From Schizochytrium sp. TIO01 (lineage: Eukaryota; Sar; Bigyra; Thraustochytrida; Thraustochytriidae): 64,000 nt of DNA. The translations under genes were made by a program, and so were the position numbers. Where the stretch lies: contig SMSO01000007.1 in the NCBI GenBank assembly GCA_004764695.1, positions 1,061,001 through 1,125,000 on the forward strand, read 5' to 3'. Shown here one piece after another: positions 1 to 12,611 of the stretch (position 1 is its first letter; each line of letters opens with the position of its first letter). Below the pieces are notes generated by a model. That model had not been told where the DNA came from, ran no database searches, and saw only the letters and a list, made by a program, of their open reading frames with translations.

Positions 1-1493
1 CAGACGGATTGGATTCAAGTCCGTCTGCATATTTGCCATTCCCGTTTGCATCTCAGCTTTTACATGCCTGCCTGGGTACCTATAATTTACATGAACCTAT
101 AAAATCCTATAGTGTGAAACGAAAGTAGCAGTAGAAAAGCTCTCAGCTGCCTTTTCTTACTTTAGTAGTAATTAATTGAGATTAATTTATGAAAAACAAA
201 CTGTGAGAATAAATTTTATTTCAGAAGTAAAAGGAATAAGGGCGTCGAGCAGAACCCAAAAGAACTGCCTCCGCATCTTTAAAGACACCAAACTATGTAT
301 GGACCGTGCGATTACGAGGGCTATAATCGCGCGTCTGATGGCCACTGAGTCCCCTGACACGCTCGAAATACGACCCTTAAAGCCCGTACCCATTTAAAGC
401 TCGGTCATCGTCGATTGGTGATCGACGAGCCGTTCTGGGTTAGAAGAAGGAAAGCGGAGAGGCACCTATCGTTTTCATTTGTTTATCAACTAATAATAAT
501 AGTAACAACACCAACGATTAATATTTTTTAATTTTATATTTTAATGATGTAAAAAGGCGCAAAGTCTGTTGATGAAATGTGGTGGTTTTCCTGAAAAGAC
601 TCATTTTCTAAGGTTGGCTCTGATCTGTGCTGGGATATGTACGAGCGCCTTTAATTGAGTGTACCTACAACTGGTGTGGATGGGTTACTGATCAAATATT
701 TGGACCAACGCAGCGCTCGGATTTATTTGCAGAAAAAGACAAAAAAATTAAAAATTAATAGAAAACGAAAAAAACTGACCCGGGAGACTCCAACAAACGC
801 CGCTTTCCGATTACTAACTGGTGACTGCGCAACGCATTTCCATGTCATATCCTATAAACTCTATATAATATAAATATTAGGAGTGGTGGGGCGACCTCTC
901 CTCTTTTCTTTTTTTTTAAATTTGTTTTCTTACTTTCAAGCTCTTTCTTTCTTTTTGAGAGTTCTCGTCCCTCATTTCTAAGCAATGATGATATCTACTT
1001 TTTTTTAATCAATATTTTAACTTTAAAAAGAAGTTTAGAAAAGTGTTGGGTACCTCATGTTATTATTAGGATGATGGTTGGGCTTCGAATAAGTAGTTTT
1101 CGGTATTATTAGGTAGTATCTACTGATTCTGCTAAGGGTGTGGAGTAGCAATAGTATGTAGCTAGTTGTGAGAAGTTGTGAGAAAAGAATGAATGATAAG
1201 AATCGCGATTTGACGCGGCGCCAAGAACCATCAAGGGAGGGAAACCAGTCCACAGCAAATACGCGAGAGTGCCGATCTAAAGAAAGGAGGCAGCTGCAAG
1301 GTTCCACTCCAGCCTACCATGTATCCTGCCACGAGCATTGAGTTTGTCGGTATTGATTCCCTTTGGATAAAATTGAATGTTAAACGTTCTCCAAAGTACA
1401 GTTGGCGGCACAGAGATGTTGACGAGATGTAATCAAGCTAGATATTCTGTTTCTCACTATCTCAGGATAATATAATATACCTAGGATTTGATC

Positions 1494-1578
1494 TTGATCT
1501 TGATCTTGATCTTGATCTTGATCTTGATCTTGATCTTGATCTTGATCTTGATCTTGACCTTGACCTTGACCTTGATCT
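1494..1578. repeat. (CTTGAT)n hexanucleotide microsatellite
   Basis: About fourteen head-to-tail copies of CTTGAT. The last few units change to CTTGAC, which looks like point substitution spreading by slippage. It lies in intergenic DNA. Confidence 0.95.
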
Positions 1579-3490
1579 TAATCTTTCACAAGCATCCAGT
1601 TATATCTCTTGCCCATTCGTGCAGAGCTGGCCTGACAGAGCTAAGCTACACACAGAAACTCCGATGAACTGTAATCGAACAATCCAAGGTACAGAATGAA
1701 AAACGAGTAAATTCTTATCAAAGTACCTTCCGTTGAAGAAGACAACTCGATAGGTACGGGTATCAAGCTTAGCCCTCAGCCTGAACTTTCAAACAGGTTA
1801 GGCTTAAGGAGAGATGATCAAAAGCCCTCTTCATGTTCGGACGATAGCACGTGTACGCTGCTCACCTCGCTAGACATTATTGCGTGGATGCATGTCATCA
1901 TCGACAACCTTATAATTCATGTCATTGAGAAGGGTCTCTTTGCTTGAACTTTGCTGCACTGATGAAGACAATACAAGAACAAGGTATCAAGTACCTAGGC
2001 AGTCGACAAGAACGATCATGTGGATGTCTTCCGACCTGCTTATTTTGCTATTGGCGGGGCTCTTCTTAGAAAAGGAGCAGATGCCATCAAGAGTAGATTT
2101 GCTTTCGCTGTCGCTGCACACACTCAATCTCACACTTAGCTCTTGCATGTTCAAGTACCTAAGTAGGTACTTACTATGATGGAGCAATCAACCTGAGCAT
2201 TTTAAAAGTCGGCTTTTACAAAAGTAAAAAGTCTCGAAACAAGCCAATTCACGGCAACTTTAGCTACTACTAGTAGAGGTATATAGGTAGGTGGTATTTA
2301 CCTAGCTACGCCCATACCTTAGTAGGGACATACAAACCGGAGTTCAACTTGCTCGTGCCGGTTAGGTTGTACTTGTTACCAGGCCACGGAGCCATCATCA
2401 GCCAGGATGAAGATGTCTTCAAGCTGGGGACTTTGCTCTGGAAAGCAGGCGGGTGTAGGGATTCATAGTAGGTTGCTGTATGCAGCATTAATAAGGAGTA
2501 CAAAAACAGGGTCACAAGATTGAAGTTTGAGTCGCTCGGCTACGTGAGTAACCACAGAAAGTTGATAAAGGGTAGGACCTCTATGGTGAATTGTAAGTCA
2601 TCGTTGATTGGTGATTGAAGGATGCGGACAAGGATATTTGGAGGTGACAGAGACACTTCAATGATAATGAGCTGATCAAGAACCTCGAGAGCACCTGGTT
2701 GCAAAATTAAACTAGATACCTACTTTAAGGGATTGTTTTAATTCGAGTTTCTATCCGTGCCCAAAGGATTAGTAGGAGTGTCAGGTATTCTGGTTGTTCG
2801 TAAACCAACGGGAAAAGAAATATGTCCTTTGTACGACCATACGAAAATCACTCAATTGGCAGCTGTGCTACGACTCAATCACCAAGTTGGGAAACCTACA
2901 GCACGTCCTGATTGTGAAAAATGGACAGGTTGAACAGGACAAACTCAAGCAATAATTCCGAGGCTTCACACCAGAAAGTTGTTGCGCCTAAAAGCACGGT
3001 CTTTAATGTCTGGAGATGATTCATTATTCGACTCTATCTCAGCAGGAACCCACTGGGCTAAAGGAAACCGTCAGCAAACTTGAACGTCAAATGTTTCAAC
3101 AATTTTTCTATATTGGAACCTTTAGAACGTTGGTAAACTCGTTCTCGGCAGTTCTTGACCGAGCGCCTTTGTGGCATTCAAGTAATACATCATTCTCGCA
3201 TTTGGTACCTACCTACCTACCCACCTACCGTCGCTAGCGAATCCTGCACATCGATATCATATCCGCAATCCCGGCACGCTTTTTAATTCGTTTAAGGCCA
3301 TCCCAAACAAAGTATTGTGCCGAGAAAGAGCTTCGAATTATTGTTCAACCTGATACAAAAAGATGAAAATCTTTCAAGATCGTTCGAAATACGGGCATTT
3401 TCTTTTTTCTTTCTTTTCCTTTCTTGCATTCTCAACGCTTTCTTTTCTACCTTTTCTTTCTATTCTTTCTTTCAGTAAGTAGATACTAGG

Positions 3491-3518
3491 TATCAAAGGC
3501 ATATCTATGCCTTTGATA
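3491..3518. repeat. Perfect 13-bp inverted repeat
   Basis: TATCAAAGGCATA, a two-base TC spacer, then its exact reverse complement. It could form a hairpin or cruciform. There is no adjacent gene, and its role is unknown. Confidence 0.85.
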
Positions 3519-4620
3519 GTACATATAGCTTATTCAATCAAATGATCAGACTTATATTATACTCTTCACGGAAACAAGCTACTACCGTTGTCGCATGATT
3601 TTGCATTGATTGGCAAGCGTTACACTTTGGTACTCTTCATCCTCGAGGCGAACTTCATGTTGAGCTAGATTAGAATTTTTGTTGTTTATGTTATTGTGGA
3701 ATAGAACTGCTTTCATTTATGGAAGTACCGTGCGTGAACCATGATTGATCTGCAAAAAATGAACTATTCTAGCAGCTGTGAAGCACATGTGCCGCTTCCT
3801 ACGAAAGAACACATGGCAGAGCTCTTATGCTCACATGTATACAGGTTCCCAAACCCTACACACTCTTTGGCAATCAACTTTGAGGGTCTGTTCGTATTTG
3901 AGAGAAGTCCTTTTGAAGTTTGCAATCAATTCTGGCGAGCTTTTGAGTCCACAGTCGTCAATAATATCAAGCCTTTACGCAATTGTTATGCTACCTTGGA
4001 TTGAACTGAGCGGCAAAGGATATTAATTTAGCTCTACTTTACTGAACTCGCAGCTTGACTAGTATATATAATCTATAAGTACGGAATTACCTACTTTCAT
4101 ACATACTTTTATAAACCAGCAAAGCTTGAATTCGTGTCTGATCCGTTTGATATTACTTAACAACAGCTTGCTTCGTTCTGAAGGAGATGAGTGAAGACCA
4201 CCTGAAATCAATCGACACTTGATGTCATGATCACATTAGGAAAGAGGGAAGTACGTGGGTAGGTACGTAGGTATTTACTTACCTAGCAGCTTAGACTCCG
4301 TACCGGTAAAGAGCCCAGATATTATCAGTAAAACGAAAGGTTTACGACTAGGTAGCGTCGAGATAGATACCTGCAACTTTGTGTTTTTCAAGTCTATCAT
4401 AGATGGCTGGGGAGAGATCTCAGACCGTCACTAACCCTGGAGTAGCTTTCAGTTGATAAACACTCGGTTCGTTGAACGCAATCTGACGTAGACTCTGTTG
4501 AGTGACGCCTGCAAAGACTCTTTAGAAAGCAACTGGGCAGGGGCAGCAAATCATCAATGCGGAGAGAGGCCTTGCAGGAATACAAGAGCGGAAAGGGATT
4601 GCACCAGGTACGCTAGAAAG

Positions 4621-6315
4621 ATGACGAAGATGCCAAGGCGATTGGCAGCCAGAGTGATCCTAGGATGCGCAGGATTTTGGGTTCTGAGCAAAGCCGTTTG
4701 TTATCTGATATTTCTGGTTCGTACTCATCGCATGCTTAAGCGATTGCCATCGTTAGGGTCTGATCCGAACCAGGAAGCTCTAATCTTTGGATGGCCGGCC
4801 AGCAAAGAATTCTTGCAGGGCAGTTCGACCATGCGTGTGTCTCTAGACAGCTTTCGGAGAAATCTACTTGGTGGGCTGCGACGTAGGCTTGAGCGAGACC
4901 CAGAACTTCGAGCAAAGGGCGTGTTGAATGTATGGATGCTTAATTCGCGCATTGCTACAAAGATACCTAATATGCTTAATTTGGTAGTGGTCCATGGTCC
5001 ACAAGAAGTCCGTGAACTTCTCTCTGCAAAGAATCTTGACAAGTGTGTTAAAGGCCAAGCATACGAAGCCAGCGCTCCACTAATTGGTCGCAGCATTCTT
5101 GCTACGTCGGGCCAGGAGTGGCACGAACAGAGACTAATTTTAGAGCACGGATTTAAGGATGAGCTTCTTCGTAATGCACTCGAGGCTGCCACTGAATCGG
5201 TGCAACAATTTGTAAATAAACTCTCCCAGGTTGCTGCCCGAAAAGAAACATTCGAAGCCTCAGAGGAAACTCTCAAGCTTACCATGGATGTACTAGGTAA
5301 ATTCGCATTTTCCTATGACTTCAACTCTGTTGCAGCACCAACTACAAACGATGCGCCTCTGTATAACTGCTTCCAGACGATTCTGAGTACACTGAACTAC
5401 CGTGCAACAATGCCCCCTTTGCAACTTCTTAGTAGGCTTCCGCTACAAATGAACATTGACTTCGACGAAGCAATGCGCAAGCTCAATCATCATGTGCGAG
5501 AAATTGTGAAACTGCGTCAGCTTACTAGAATACAAGAAGATATTGGATTAGTGGAATCTACCTCACCGCGAGATTTGCTCGATGTTATGCTATCTACAGC
5601 TGTACCGGGGACCGATCATAGGCTTTCTGAACAACAAGTAGTAGATAATATTCAAACAATGCTCTTTGCGGGGCATGATACTACTGCAAATGTACTAACC
5701 ATGACACTTTACCAGCTTGCCGTCAATGATCAGACGTATGTTGCCCGTCTTCGTGAAGAGTTTGAACAAGTTCTAGGGACCACAAACCCATCTGCAAACC
5801 CAGAGTTCGATGATTTGCAAAAACTTACATTCATGGATGCTGTGCTCATTGAAGTCATGCGGCTACATCCACCAGCAGCATTTACACGCCGTCCCTTGGA
5901 AGATATCAATATTGGGGGCTATGAAATTCCCAAGGGTGTCGAAGTGGTTGTATTTCCTAACCTTACTCAACGTGATCCGGCCATGTATGATCGCGCTAAC
6001 GAATTTGTTCCAGAAAGATGGATTTCTCGTCTCGAAAAGGATAACTTGCCACTCAAAACTGAAGTTGCTGTGCTCGGTCGGCACTTTGCATTCTTACCTT
6101 TCAGTCTTGGTGCGCGAAATTGCATCGGGCGAAGCTTAGCAGCCAATCTTGAGCTCAAGCTTGCCCTTGTCAAGCTATTACAGAGTTTCAATTTCGAACA
6201 CCAGCCTGGTCCAGACTTTCAAGAAGACCCTATAATATGGCTTACCCTCAACCCATGTCCAATCCACCTTCTCCCTATTCCGAGAAATTACACTGCGCCA
6301 GAGGTGTCCAAATAA
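4621..6315 (+). CDS. Cytochrome P450 monooxygenase, single exon
   Basis: A 564-residue microsomal-type P450, a haem-thiolate monooxygenase. The first in-frame ATG is at 4621; the open frame upstream to 4498 has no ATG. The N-terminus has a basic stretch and a hydrophobic anchor (about residues 8-30), as in ER-bound P450s. The I-helix oxygen-binding motif FAGHDTT lies near residue 355, the K-helix ExxR appears as EVMR near 415, PERW near 465 and the haem-binding signature FSLGARNCIG near 495 with the cysteine thiolate ligand. Length is slightly above the usual 480-530. Residues are complete and there is no sign of decay. It resembles CYP3/CYP4-clan enzymes in layout, but I cannot assign a family or substrate. 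It has no co-oriented neighbour and no visible pathway partner. Confidence 0.93.
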   Translation: MTKMPRRLAARVILGCAGFWVLSKAVCYLIFLVRTHRMLKRLPSLGSDPNQEALIFGWPASKEFLQGSSTMRVSLDSFRRNLLGGLRRRLERDPELRAKGVLNVWMLNSRIATKIPNMLNLVVVHGPQEVRELLSAKNLDKCVKGQAYEASAPLIGRSILATSGQEWHEQRLILEHGFKDELLRNALEAATESVQQFVNKLSQVAARKETFEASEETLKLTMDVLGKFAFSYDFNSVAAPTTNDAPLYNCFQTILSTLNYRATMPPLQLLSRLPLQMNIDFDEAMRKLNHHVREIVKLRQLTRIQEDIGLVESTSPRDLLDVMLSTAVPGTDHRLSEQQVVDNIQTMLFAGHDTTANVLTMTLYQLAVNDQTYVARLREEFEQVLGTTNPSANPEFDDLQKLTFMDAVLIEVMRLHPPAAFTRRPLEDINIGGYEIPKGVEVVVFPNLTQRDPAMYDRANEFVPERWISRLEKDNLPLKTEVAVLGRHFAFLPFSLGARNCIGRSLAANLELKLALVKLLQSFNFEHQPGPDFQEDPIIWLTLNPCPIHLLPIPRNYTAPEVSK

Positions 6316-7167
6316 TATTTTGACCACAGTCCCCTCGTGATTTGACGTGTACAAGGCTGCTGGCTCGAGAAAAAATGATTCTTCCTGATGATGAACTACT
6401 CTGCTCACCTCCTTGATCTTTATTTACAACATATTGATAAATTGATCAAATAGAGGAGGAAAATACACCAGAATATCAGGCATTAGGAATGGCGAGTTCT
6501 CCCAGCAACTCGAGCTCTAGTTACATCCTCCGCAATTTCTTTAAATAAGATTTAGAAAAGAGTTTATTATGATTTCTGAAGATTTGACCGAAGTGGTAGC
6601 ATCAAATTTAACTCACCACTTCTCGGTCTCTGAGTGGGAATTCTACTGGCCAAGTCTGAACTCCCTTTATACTAAATAAAGAGCTGGCTTATAGCTCCAT
6701 GGAATAACTCTCAACATCGAATTCACAAACTCGATGATCCGATGTTTGTTTTGGAGAGAGTTATTACGAGGAAGTTAAATTTAAATTTCTAGTAGTAACT
6801 CTGAAAGAAACACTACAAGAAAGAACCACGCTTCTCCAAGTGCCGACCTAGTTTTATAGGGGTTATAGACATGAGTTTAGTCTAAATGTTCAACGAATAC
6901 GGAGGGGGAGGCCAGTGTTTGAATTTGGAGTACCTTGGTACTTTTCGTTTCACTCTATTTTCTGTTCCTGCAGTATATGTAGGTCGTTTTCTTTTCTCAT
7001 TTCAAGAACTTAAAAGTAGCAAACATAATATGTAATCTCTATAAAATCTTATCTAGGTCTACGGTAATACCAATGCATGGATGTCGCCTGTGTTTTAACT
7101 TTAGATGGTTACCTCATGACTCAAAGGATTGCCTTGAATGAAAATAAAAGTGACAAATGAGATCACT
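6316..7167. other. Intergenic region with two stem-loops
   Basis: No ORF of note. Two inverted repeats can be seen. At 6587-6629, GACCGAAGTGGT pairs with ACCACTTCTCGGTC with a two-base bulge. At 6703-6765 a 10-bp outer stem (AATAACTCTC/GAGAGTTATT) continues into a 7-bp inner stem (AACATCG/CGATGTT). They lie between the 3' ends of convergent genes, so they may affect transcript ends, but this is speculative. Confidence 0.6.
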
Positions 7168-9506
7168 TCAAAGTTCTCCACCCTTCCTCTGAGATGAATC
7201 ATTACTGCTATTGCTATTCTGAAGTCGACGGAGGGCAGTTAGACGCGCAGATCTACGACGCAGAGCAGCTTCAGCAAAGCGAGAAGAAGTACTGGCGCCA
7301 GCTACTGTATCAGTAGCAGATCGAGGTCTATCAGTTTCAGATTGAGCGCGGGGGAAATTCGGCTGCCTTCTTTTATTTCCAACGCGTCTAACTATAGGCG
7401 TCACACGCGTTAAAGTGGTGCGGTTACGAGTTCCTGCAGAAAAGAGGGATTCAGCTGGTTGTAAATCTTGAGCGCCATCGAGCAAAGACAGTGGTTGCGA
7501 AAAACTGAAATTAGGTCCCACGAGATCTTCTGTGAGCAGTGGAGTAATCCTTTCTAAGAGGCTGTCCCGAATGCTCTCAGAAACACTTGATTCCCAGTAG
7601 TTGCGCAAGCGATTTGCACGAAGCTTCTGCCAAGCAGCCTTGACCATTTCACGTTCTCCCTGAATGGTATCGAACATACCAAGCATATTATCTCGACGTG
7701 TAGAGTGCCGACCGCCGCACATTCCCGTGTGCATATGAATAGGACTATCTGGAATTGCGAGACACCAGGCACAAAACTCACAACCGCACACACATGTAAT
7801 GGCAGGACACCCAGAGAATTCATCGAAAACAAGTCCGCATCGAGGACAAAATATGCAAAGCATACGATTCTCGATGTAATGGACATGTTCATCCAGAGTG
7901 GAGGGTTGTTGATCTTCCAAAGTAATGTTGCGGCGATCTTGTTGATATCTGCGATAGTGGTTGTTTGTTCTGTCACGTTCGTTCATATGCATAGGACGTC
8001 TTCTGCGCGCTTCTATGCCAAGATGCATGGCAAGTCCATCCCCATGGTCGTATCTACCGTCACCAAGTCCCGCCAGAAATCCTGTATGAGGTATTATATG
8101 CTGACGTAATTGTTCGGCTAATCTGAGGGTAGTCGCATGGGATCTTTGAACCTCATCAAAAGTTTGTCTTTGCAAGGCATGCGAGCGCTGCTCTGCATCG
8201 TCAACGGCAAGAGATACAGTCAGATCTATGAAAGTCAACAGATTCTCACGAGGCAACACCATGACAATTCTATTCTTTGGTAGTCTCTCCTGACACATTT
8301 CTCCCAAACAGCGCATGCTGCCATGGAAGTCAAACTCAACATGTGTACCAGGCTGGTTTGCAACACGTAAAGCATGTCCAACGCAGTCCCCGCATGTGCG
8401 ATGGCCTCGACAACACGTCAGAGAGCAAGAGTCATCTGATTGTGTAAGACAGATTACGCACGTACGCGTACGTCCCGACGTTTCTCCTGGTTTCGATGCG
8501 AGGGCGCACGTTTGTCCTCGCAGCATTTGTCTTATTTGTAATAGTTTGATGCGTTCCCCAACAACATCTTCGCTGTTGTTCCTGTAACTATTCAACTGAA
8601 TAATTGATTCTAAACGTTGTTGTAAATCCTGATTGACACGATCAAGATCTAGTCTATGACTCGCTCGCAATTCTTGCACAAGTTAGTTTGAGATTCGAAT
8701 GTTGGATAGGCTAAGCGCTCAACTTACATGACAGTTCTCAGTGAGATCCCATGTTCCTCAATACTGTCAATCAGCTCTCGGGCTGCGCTTTCAGAGTACT
8801 TGTTTCCATTCAGTCTTTTTGAAGCAGATCATTAATTACATTTAATATATCCTGGTTAGCTGCAGCTGTTCATATGAGTTTTACGAAGACAATAGAAGGA
8901 ACGTACTGGAGTTCTGTTAGAAACATCAGTTGCGGAATAACAGATCTTATAGATTGCAGACCAGCATCACCAATCATGTTGTTATTAAGGCTATACTCAT
9001 CCGATCATTATTTGTTGTTAGTTTTTGTAAATGTAGTAGTCAGTTGGTAGGTACAATAGACTTACTTGATTACCTCAAAGAAAGCCTCTGCGTTCGAACG
9101 CAGGGCATTGCAGAGGCTTGCTGCGCCAGCATCAGTGATGCGATTACCTGACAAGCTAATTAAGACAACAAAGTGTATAATGAGATGTGAGTCAACGCCT
9201 CGTAAGAAGATCATTTGCCTTCGTAACAAGTTATTCATTGGCAGAAACTTACTTTATGAACTTGATCGCACGACTTGATGTAATCGCAGGAATGATTTTA
9301 TGAATATCCTCATCCGTGATATCTAAGTTTTGCAACCTGCACAGTTAGCTCGAAACAGTCACTAAGTTAGTCATATGTAGTGCACAAATTAGCTTTCAAC
9401 CTGTTTAAGGCCTAGTTCGCAATAACGCTGGGCCCTGAACGTACTGGAGCTCGTTGTAACCGTGCTGAAGGCCGTCTATGGCTTGTTGAATACGGGCTTG
9501 TGACAT
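7168..9506 (-). CDS. LRR-RING/IBR protein, probable E3 ubiquitin ligase
   Basis: Spliced minus-strand gene. My exons: 9506-9445 (ATG start, MSQARIQQ), 9336-9253, 9155-9066, 8990-8907, 8814-8728, and a last exon from about 8659 (or 8653) to 7168. Every junction is phase 2. The four middle exons each encode one ribonuclease-inhibitor-type LRR of 28-30 residues, with cores such as LSGNRITDAG and LNNNMIGDAG. The last exon encodes about 495 residues: a coiled region, a RING-like CVICLTQ...CCRGH...CGDC cluster, a linker with CLGEMC, and a second zinc cluster CPRCG...GCPAITCVCGCEFCAWC as in RBR ligases, where a cysteine of the second RING carries ubiquitin. The C-terminal helical tail (KLRANRLRNYWES) matches that of the kinase protein at 14.9 kb. 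Target unknown. The last acceptor is the weakest point: the obvious CAAG acceptor gives the wrong phase. Confidence 0.8.
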
Positions 9507-10180
9507 TGTTTCTGACGCTGCTTTGGAAACCTTGCAATCGCAGATGCGGGCGTTGTTGTTCGTCCTTCGGGAGCCGACTATTTGCAGTGCTTGCGTTCGT
9601 GCACAGTCAGTCGTCGTTGGCCGAGACGGTGCGCGTCTGAGAAAGTCTGCCTGAGGACTCTACCTTCGATTGGTTTCGGATTTGCTGAGCTTTCTTTCCC
9701 AGTTCTCAGCTTTCTCTGATTTTGGGCCTACTTATGAGTTTTCCTACTAGTATACTCCTTAGTTTACCTTCCTCTAGATGATACCTATAGAAGTGTTAAC
9801 ATTGGTTATTTTTAATTTCTAAAGAAAAGTAGTATTTAATGAAGGTACCTAGATACCTACGTATTAGTACTAGCACTTTTATGTCACCTCTGAGCTTTTT
9901 TCAAATTTTATTTTTTCAAATTTTATTTTTTAATATCCTGTATCATACATATGAGTTATATATGAATGTAAAGCAAGAAATAAATGTATATGATTGTTTT
10001 TAATCAATGTCAGAAGTAAATTAAAAAGTGTATTAATTATGCTACTATATAGGTTTCTTTTCTACTTTAAGAGTGCTAAAAAATTCGTGATCCTTGGCAG
10101 AGAATGAGGATCGAGGCAAATCGAAGCGCTCAGAGTACGTTGACCCTAGGGTAACCGCGGGGATTCTGATGTCGAGTTTG

Positions 10181-10183
10181 TGA

Positions 10184-10251
<68 letters not shown>

Positions 10252-10252
10252 A
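10181..10252. repeat. (GAAA)n microsatellite
   Basis: About 17 uninterrupted GAAA units in intergenic DNA. Similar purine tetranucleotide tracts occur at 52232-52308. Confidence 0.95.
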
Positions 10253-10479
10253 GACCTTATTAAAGGGCTAATATATACCCTAATATTAATTCGAAGCGGA
10301 TTGGGGTTTTTGATTTATTTTAATGGATAGATGTCATTCTATAATGCCTTCACCAACGCTCTGAGGGACACTTTTCTCACTCTCTCTCCTTTTCTCCTTT
10401 AAAAAACAAGGGCTCTCAGAGGCTGAATACTTTATTTATTATTAAAATTAATGTAGGTCCTACTAGCTCCAAACTAACC

Positions 10480-10920
10480 TGCATATAGTTGTGTGTTGCA
10501 CCTATCCAAGCTTGGATGGGATATTACTAATAAGATAAGCTTTTCAGAAGAGGGGGTACATAAGGGTCTTGACGCATTATCACCGCAGGTAAAAGAACTC
10601 GCCTAGCACTGAGCAACATACATGTCTTGCCTGCATATAGTTGTGTGTTGCACCTATCCAAGCTTGGATGGGATATTACTAATAAGATAAGCTTTTCAGA
10701 AGAGGGGTACATAAGGGTCTTGACGCATTATCACCGCAGGTAAAAGAACTCGCCTAGCACTGATGTCTTGCCTGCATATAGTTGTGTGTTGCACCTATCC
10801 AAGCTTGGATGGGATATTACTAATAAGATAAGCTTTTCAGAAGAGGGGGTACATAAGGGTCTTGACGCATTATCACCGCAGGTAAAAGAACTCGCCTAGC
10901 ACTGAGCAACATACATGTCT
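10480..10920. repeat. Three-copy ~150-bp tandem repeat with HindIII-type palindrome
   Basis: Units start at 10480, 10630 and 10771. Each begins CCTGCATATAGTTGTGTG and contains the perfect 14-bp palindrome ATCCAAGCTTGGAT. The middle unit is shorter (141 bp): it lacks part of the GAGCAACATACATG stretch and has one G fewer in a G run. The copies are otherwise almost identical, so the amplification is recent. Confidence 0.93.
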
Positions 10921-12611
10921 TGGTACAAAATAAAACAAGCACGGGGCAAGGAATATGGAGAAAATAATATGGTGAGCAGCTTTTGGTTAGGTGGCACACT
11001 TGTCCTCAGTCGGTTTTTAATATGCTGCAGCGGGTTTTATCTGAAACCTGCGATCTAGCGAGCTTGCACTACTAGTAGTAGATACCTCTAGAGGTACAGG
11101 TAACCATATTACTAGTATACTCTTAAAGGTGTGAAGTACACCCGTCCAAGTCTGGATGTTCATATAAAGTATAATGTAGGTACACTAGTAATGGGTCAGT
11201 ATGGAAATCTTTGCATTTGGGATAGCACGCAGCCATCCAAGCTTGGAGTAGTATGTTCTTCAAAATAGAAGTTTATACTATGAATCATGTTCCGCCCGCG
11301 TTCTCGGTTGCTTTCACTGAGAGTACATGTCTGGAATGACATATTATATGCAAGGATGGAAATACCATATACTCAGTTGAAGTCATCTGATGTAATTAAT
11401 TTTTTGACGTGTAATAAAAAACGGGACCTAAATAAAATTCCATCTCGAAAATTGGAAAAACTTGCTGAGCATCAGATTAGCTAAACTGGATTGGAATTGG
11501 TATCTTCTTGAGAAACAGCAGTAATCTCATTCTTGTTGCTGCACAACAACTGAGAGCTAAATAAAATAGCTAACATAGCATTCGTGGTAAATGCCGCAAT
11601 GGGAAACAGAAATTGTATTTTCCAGAGCTTGAAGTAGCAGTTTGAGAAGTATGGATCCAATTCACTGTGGACTACTACCAATTCAGATTAGAAAACGGTC
11701 TCATTAGTTTGAGATGAGTGTAAGTAACATCCAGTCTTGCAGATTGTGATATTTGTAATCACTCATCGAAATCAAAATCATGCATTCTCGTAATTTCCAT
11801 CTTCCAAGACCTAAAGCATGCAAACGCGAAAGCAAGAAGTATAACATAAGTGTATCTTTCCAACACTGTTGCCTTTACGATCTGAATGTTTTATAGAACA
11901 GAATTGTGTCTATGTCATCGATAAAACAGGTCACTAATCCTACGCATGTTCTGAGAATTAAGTATGTCTTTACTCGAGCCTTGACCTAAGCAAAACTATT
12001 CTAAACTCTTAGCGCTACCTATCAAAAGCAGAGAGGCATCTTAATTTCGCCAACCCTTCACAATTGCTTGGGTGGAGGTGGGAACTCATAAAAATAGGTC
12101 ACATTGCCTTTGATAGTCTATCATAAGTAGCGACATGTACTCAGCCATGAAATCGTTGATCTTCACATGTAAAAGGAACATGATATGAAAAATACCAGGT
12201 AGTAGTCCTAATAGCAGCTAACCTAGGCAACTAGTAATAGCAAAGGAGGCACAGAAACGGAGTCAAAACACTTTTGCTAGAGCAGAACAGGCAGTCGACA
12301 AAACACTGAGATAGCAACGAGCCCTATTCCTGTGTCGTCAACCCCTTCTCCCCCCCTTGCATATACTGGTGTATGGACTGGTATACGTCTCCCGTAGAAA
12401 GAAACCCGAGAAGGGCTGATAAATCTGCTGGTTTCGTTAAGCTCCGTTCGCGTCATAGAGGAAAGCAAAACTTGTGCGCGCAGATCAGGGAACAACTACA
12501 GAGAATCCGCCTCCAAAAACGTCTAGGGCAACCTTTTGCACGATAGCAACAGATACAACTGCCTCTATAGCGTACAAACAACAAGAGGAGCTATATCTAA
12601 GACTACTAAAA

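Larger units (their letters stand above)
1..4620. other. Intergenic region, no supported gene
   Basis: I see no gene with recognisable homology here. The DNA is AT-rich and carries scattered GGTACCTA/TAGGTACC-like words, a hexamer array (1494-1578) and a perfect hairpin (3491-3518). An 87-codon ATG ORF at 3741-4004 exists but shows no motif and overlaps another ORF in a second frame, so I do not call it. The 5' end of the P450 transcript presumably lies in the last few hundred bases. Confidence 0.5.
9507..12611. other. Intergenic region with tandem repeats
   Basis: No supported gene. It holds a GAAA microsatellite (10181-10252), a three-copy 141-150-bp tandem repeat (10480-10920) and long AT-rich stretches. 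The short ORFs here are either inside the tandem repeat or lack any motif. The palindrome core CCAAGCTTGG of the tandem repeat recurs near 11232 and, in diverged form, near 11142. Confidence 0.6.

Noticed and set aside
3741-4004. 87-codon ATG ORF
   Set aside because: No motif, no homology I recognise, and an overlapping ORF of similar length in a second frame; cannot be separated from chance.
4725-5285. 186-codon minus-strand ORF inside the P450
   Set aside because: Antisense shadow of a well-supported coding frame; no start context or motif.
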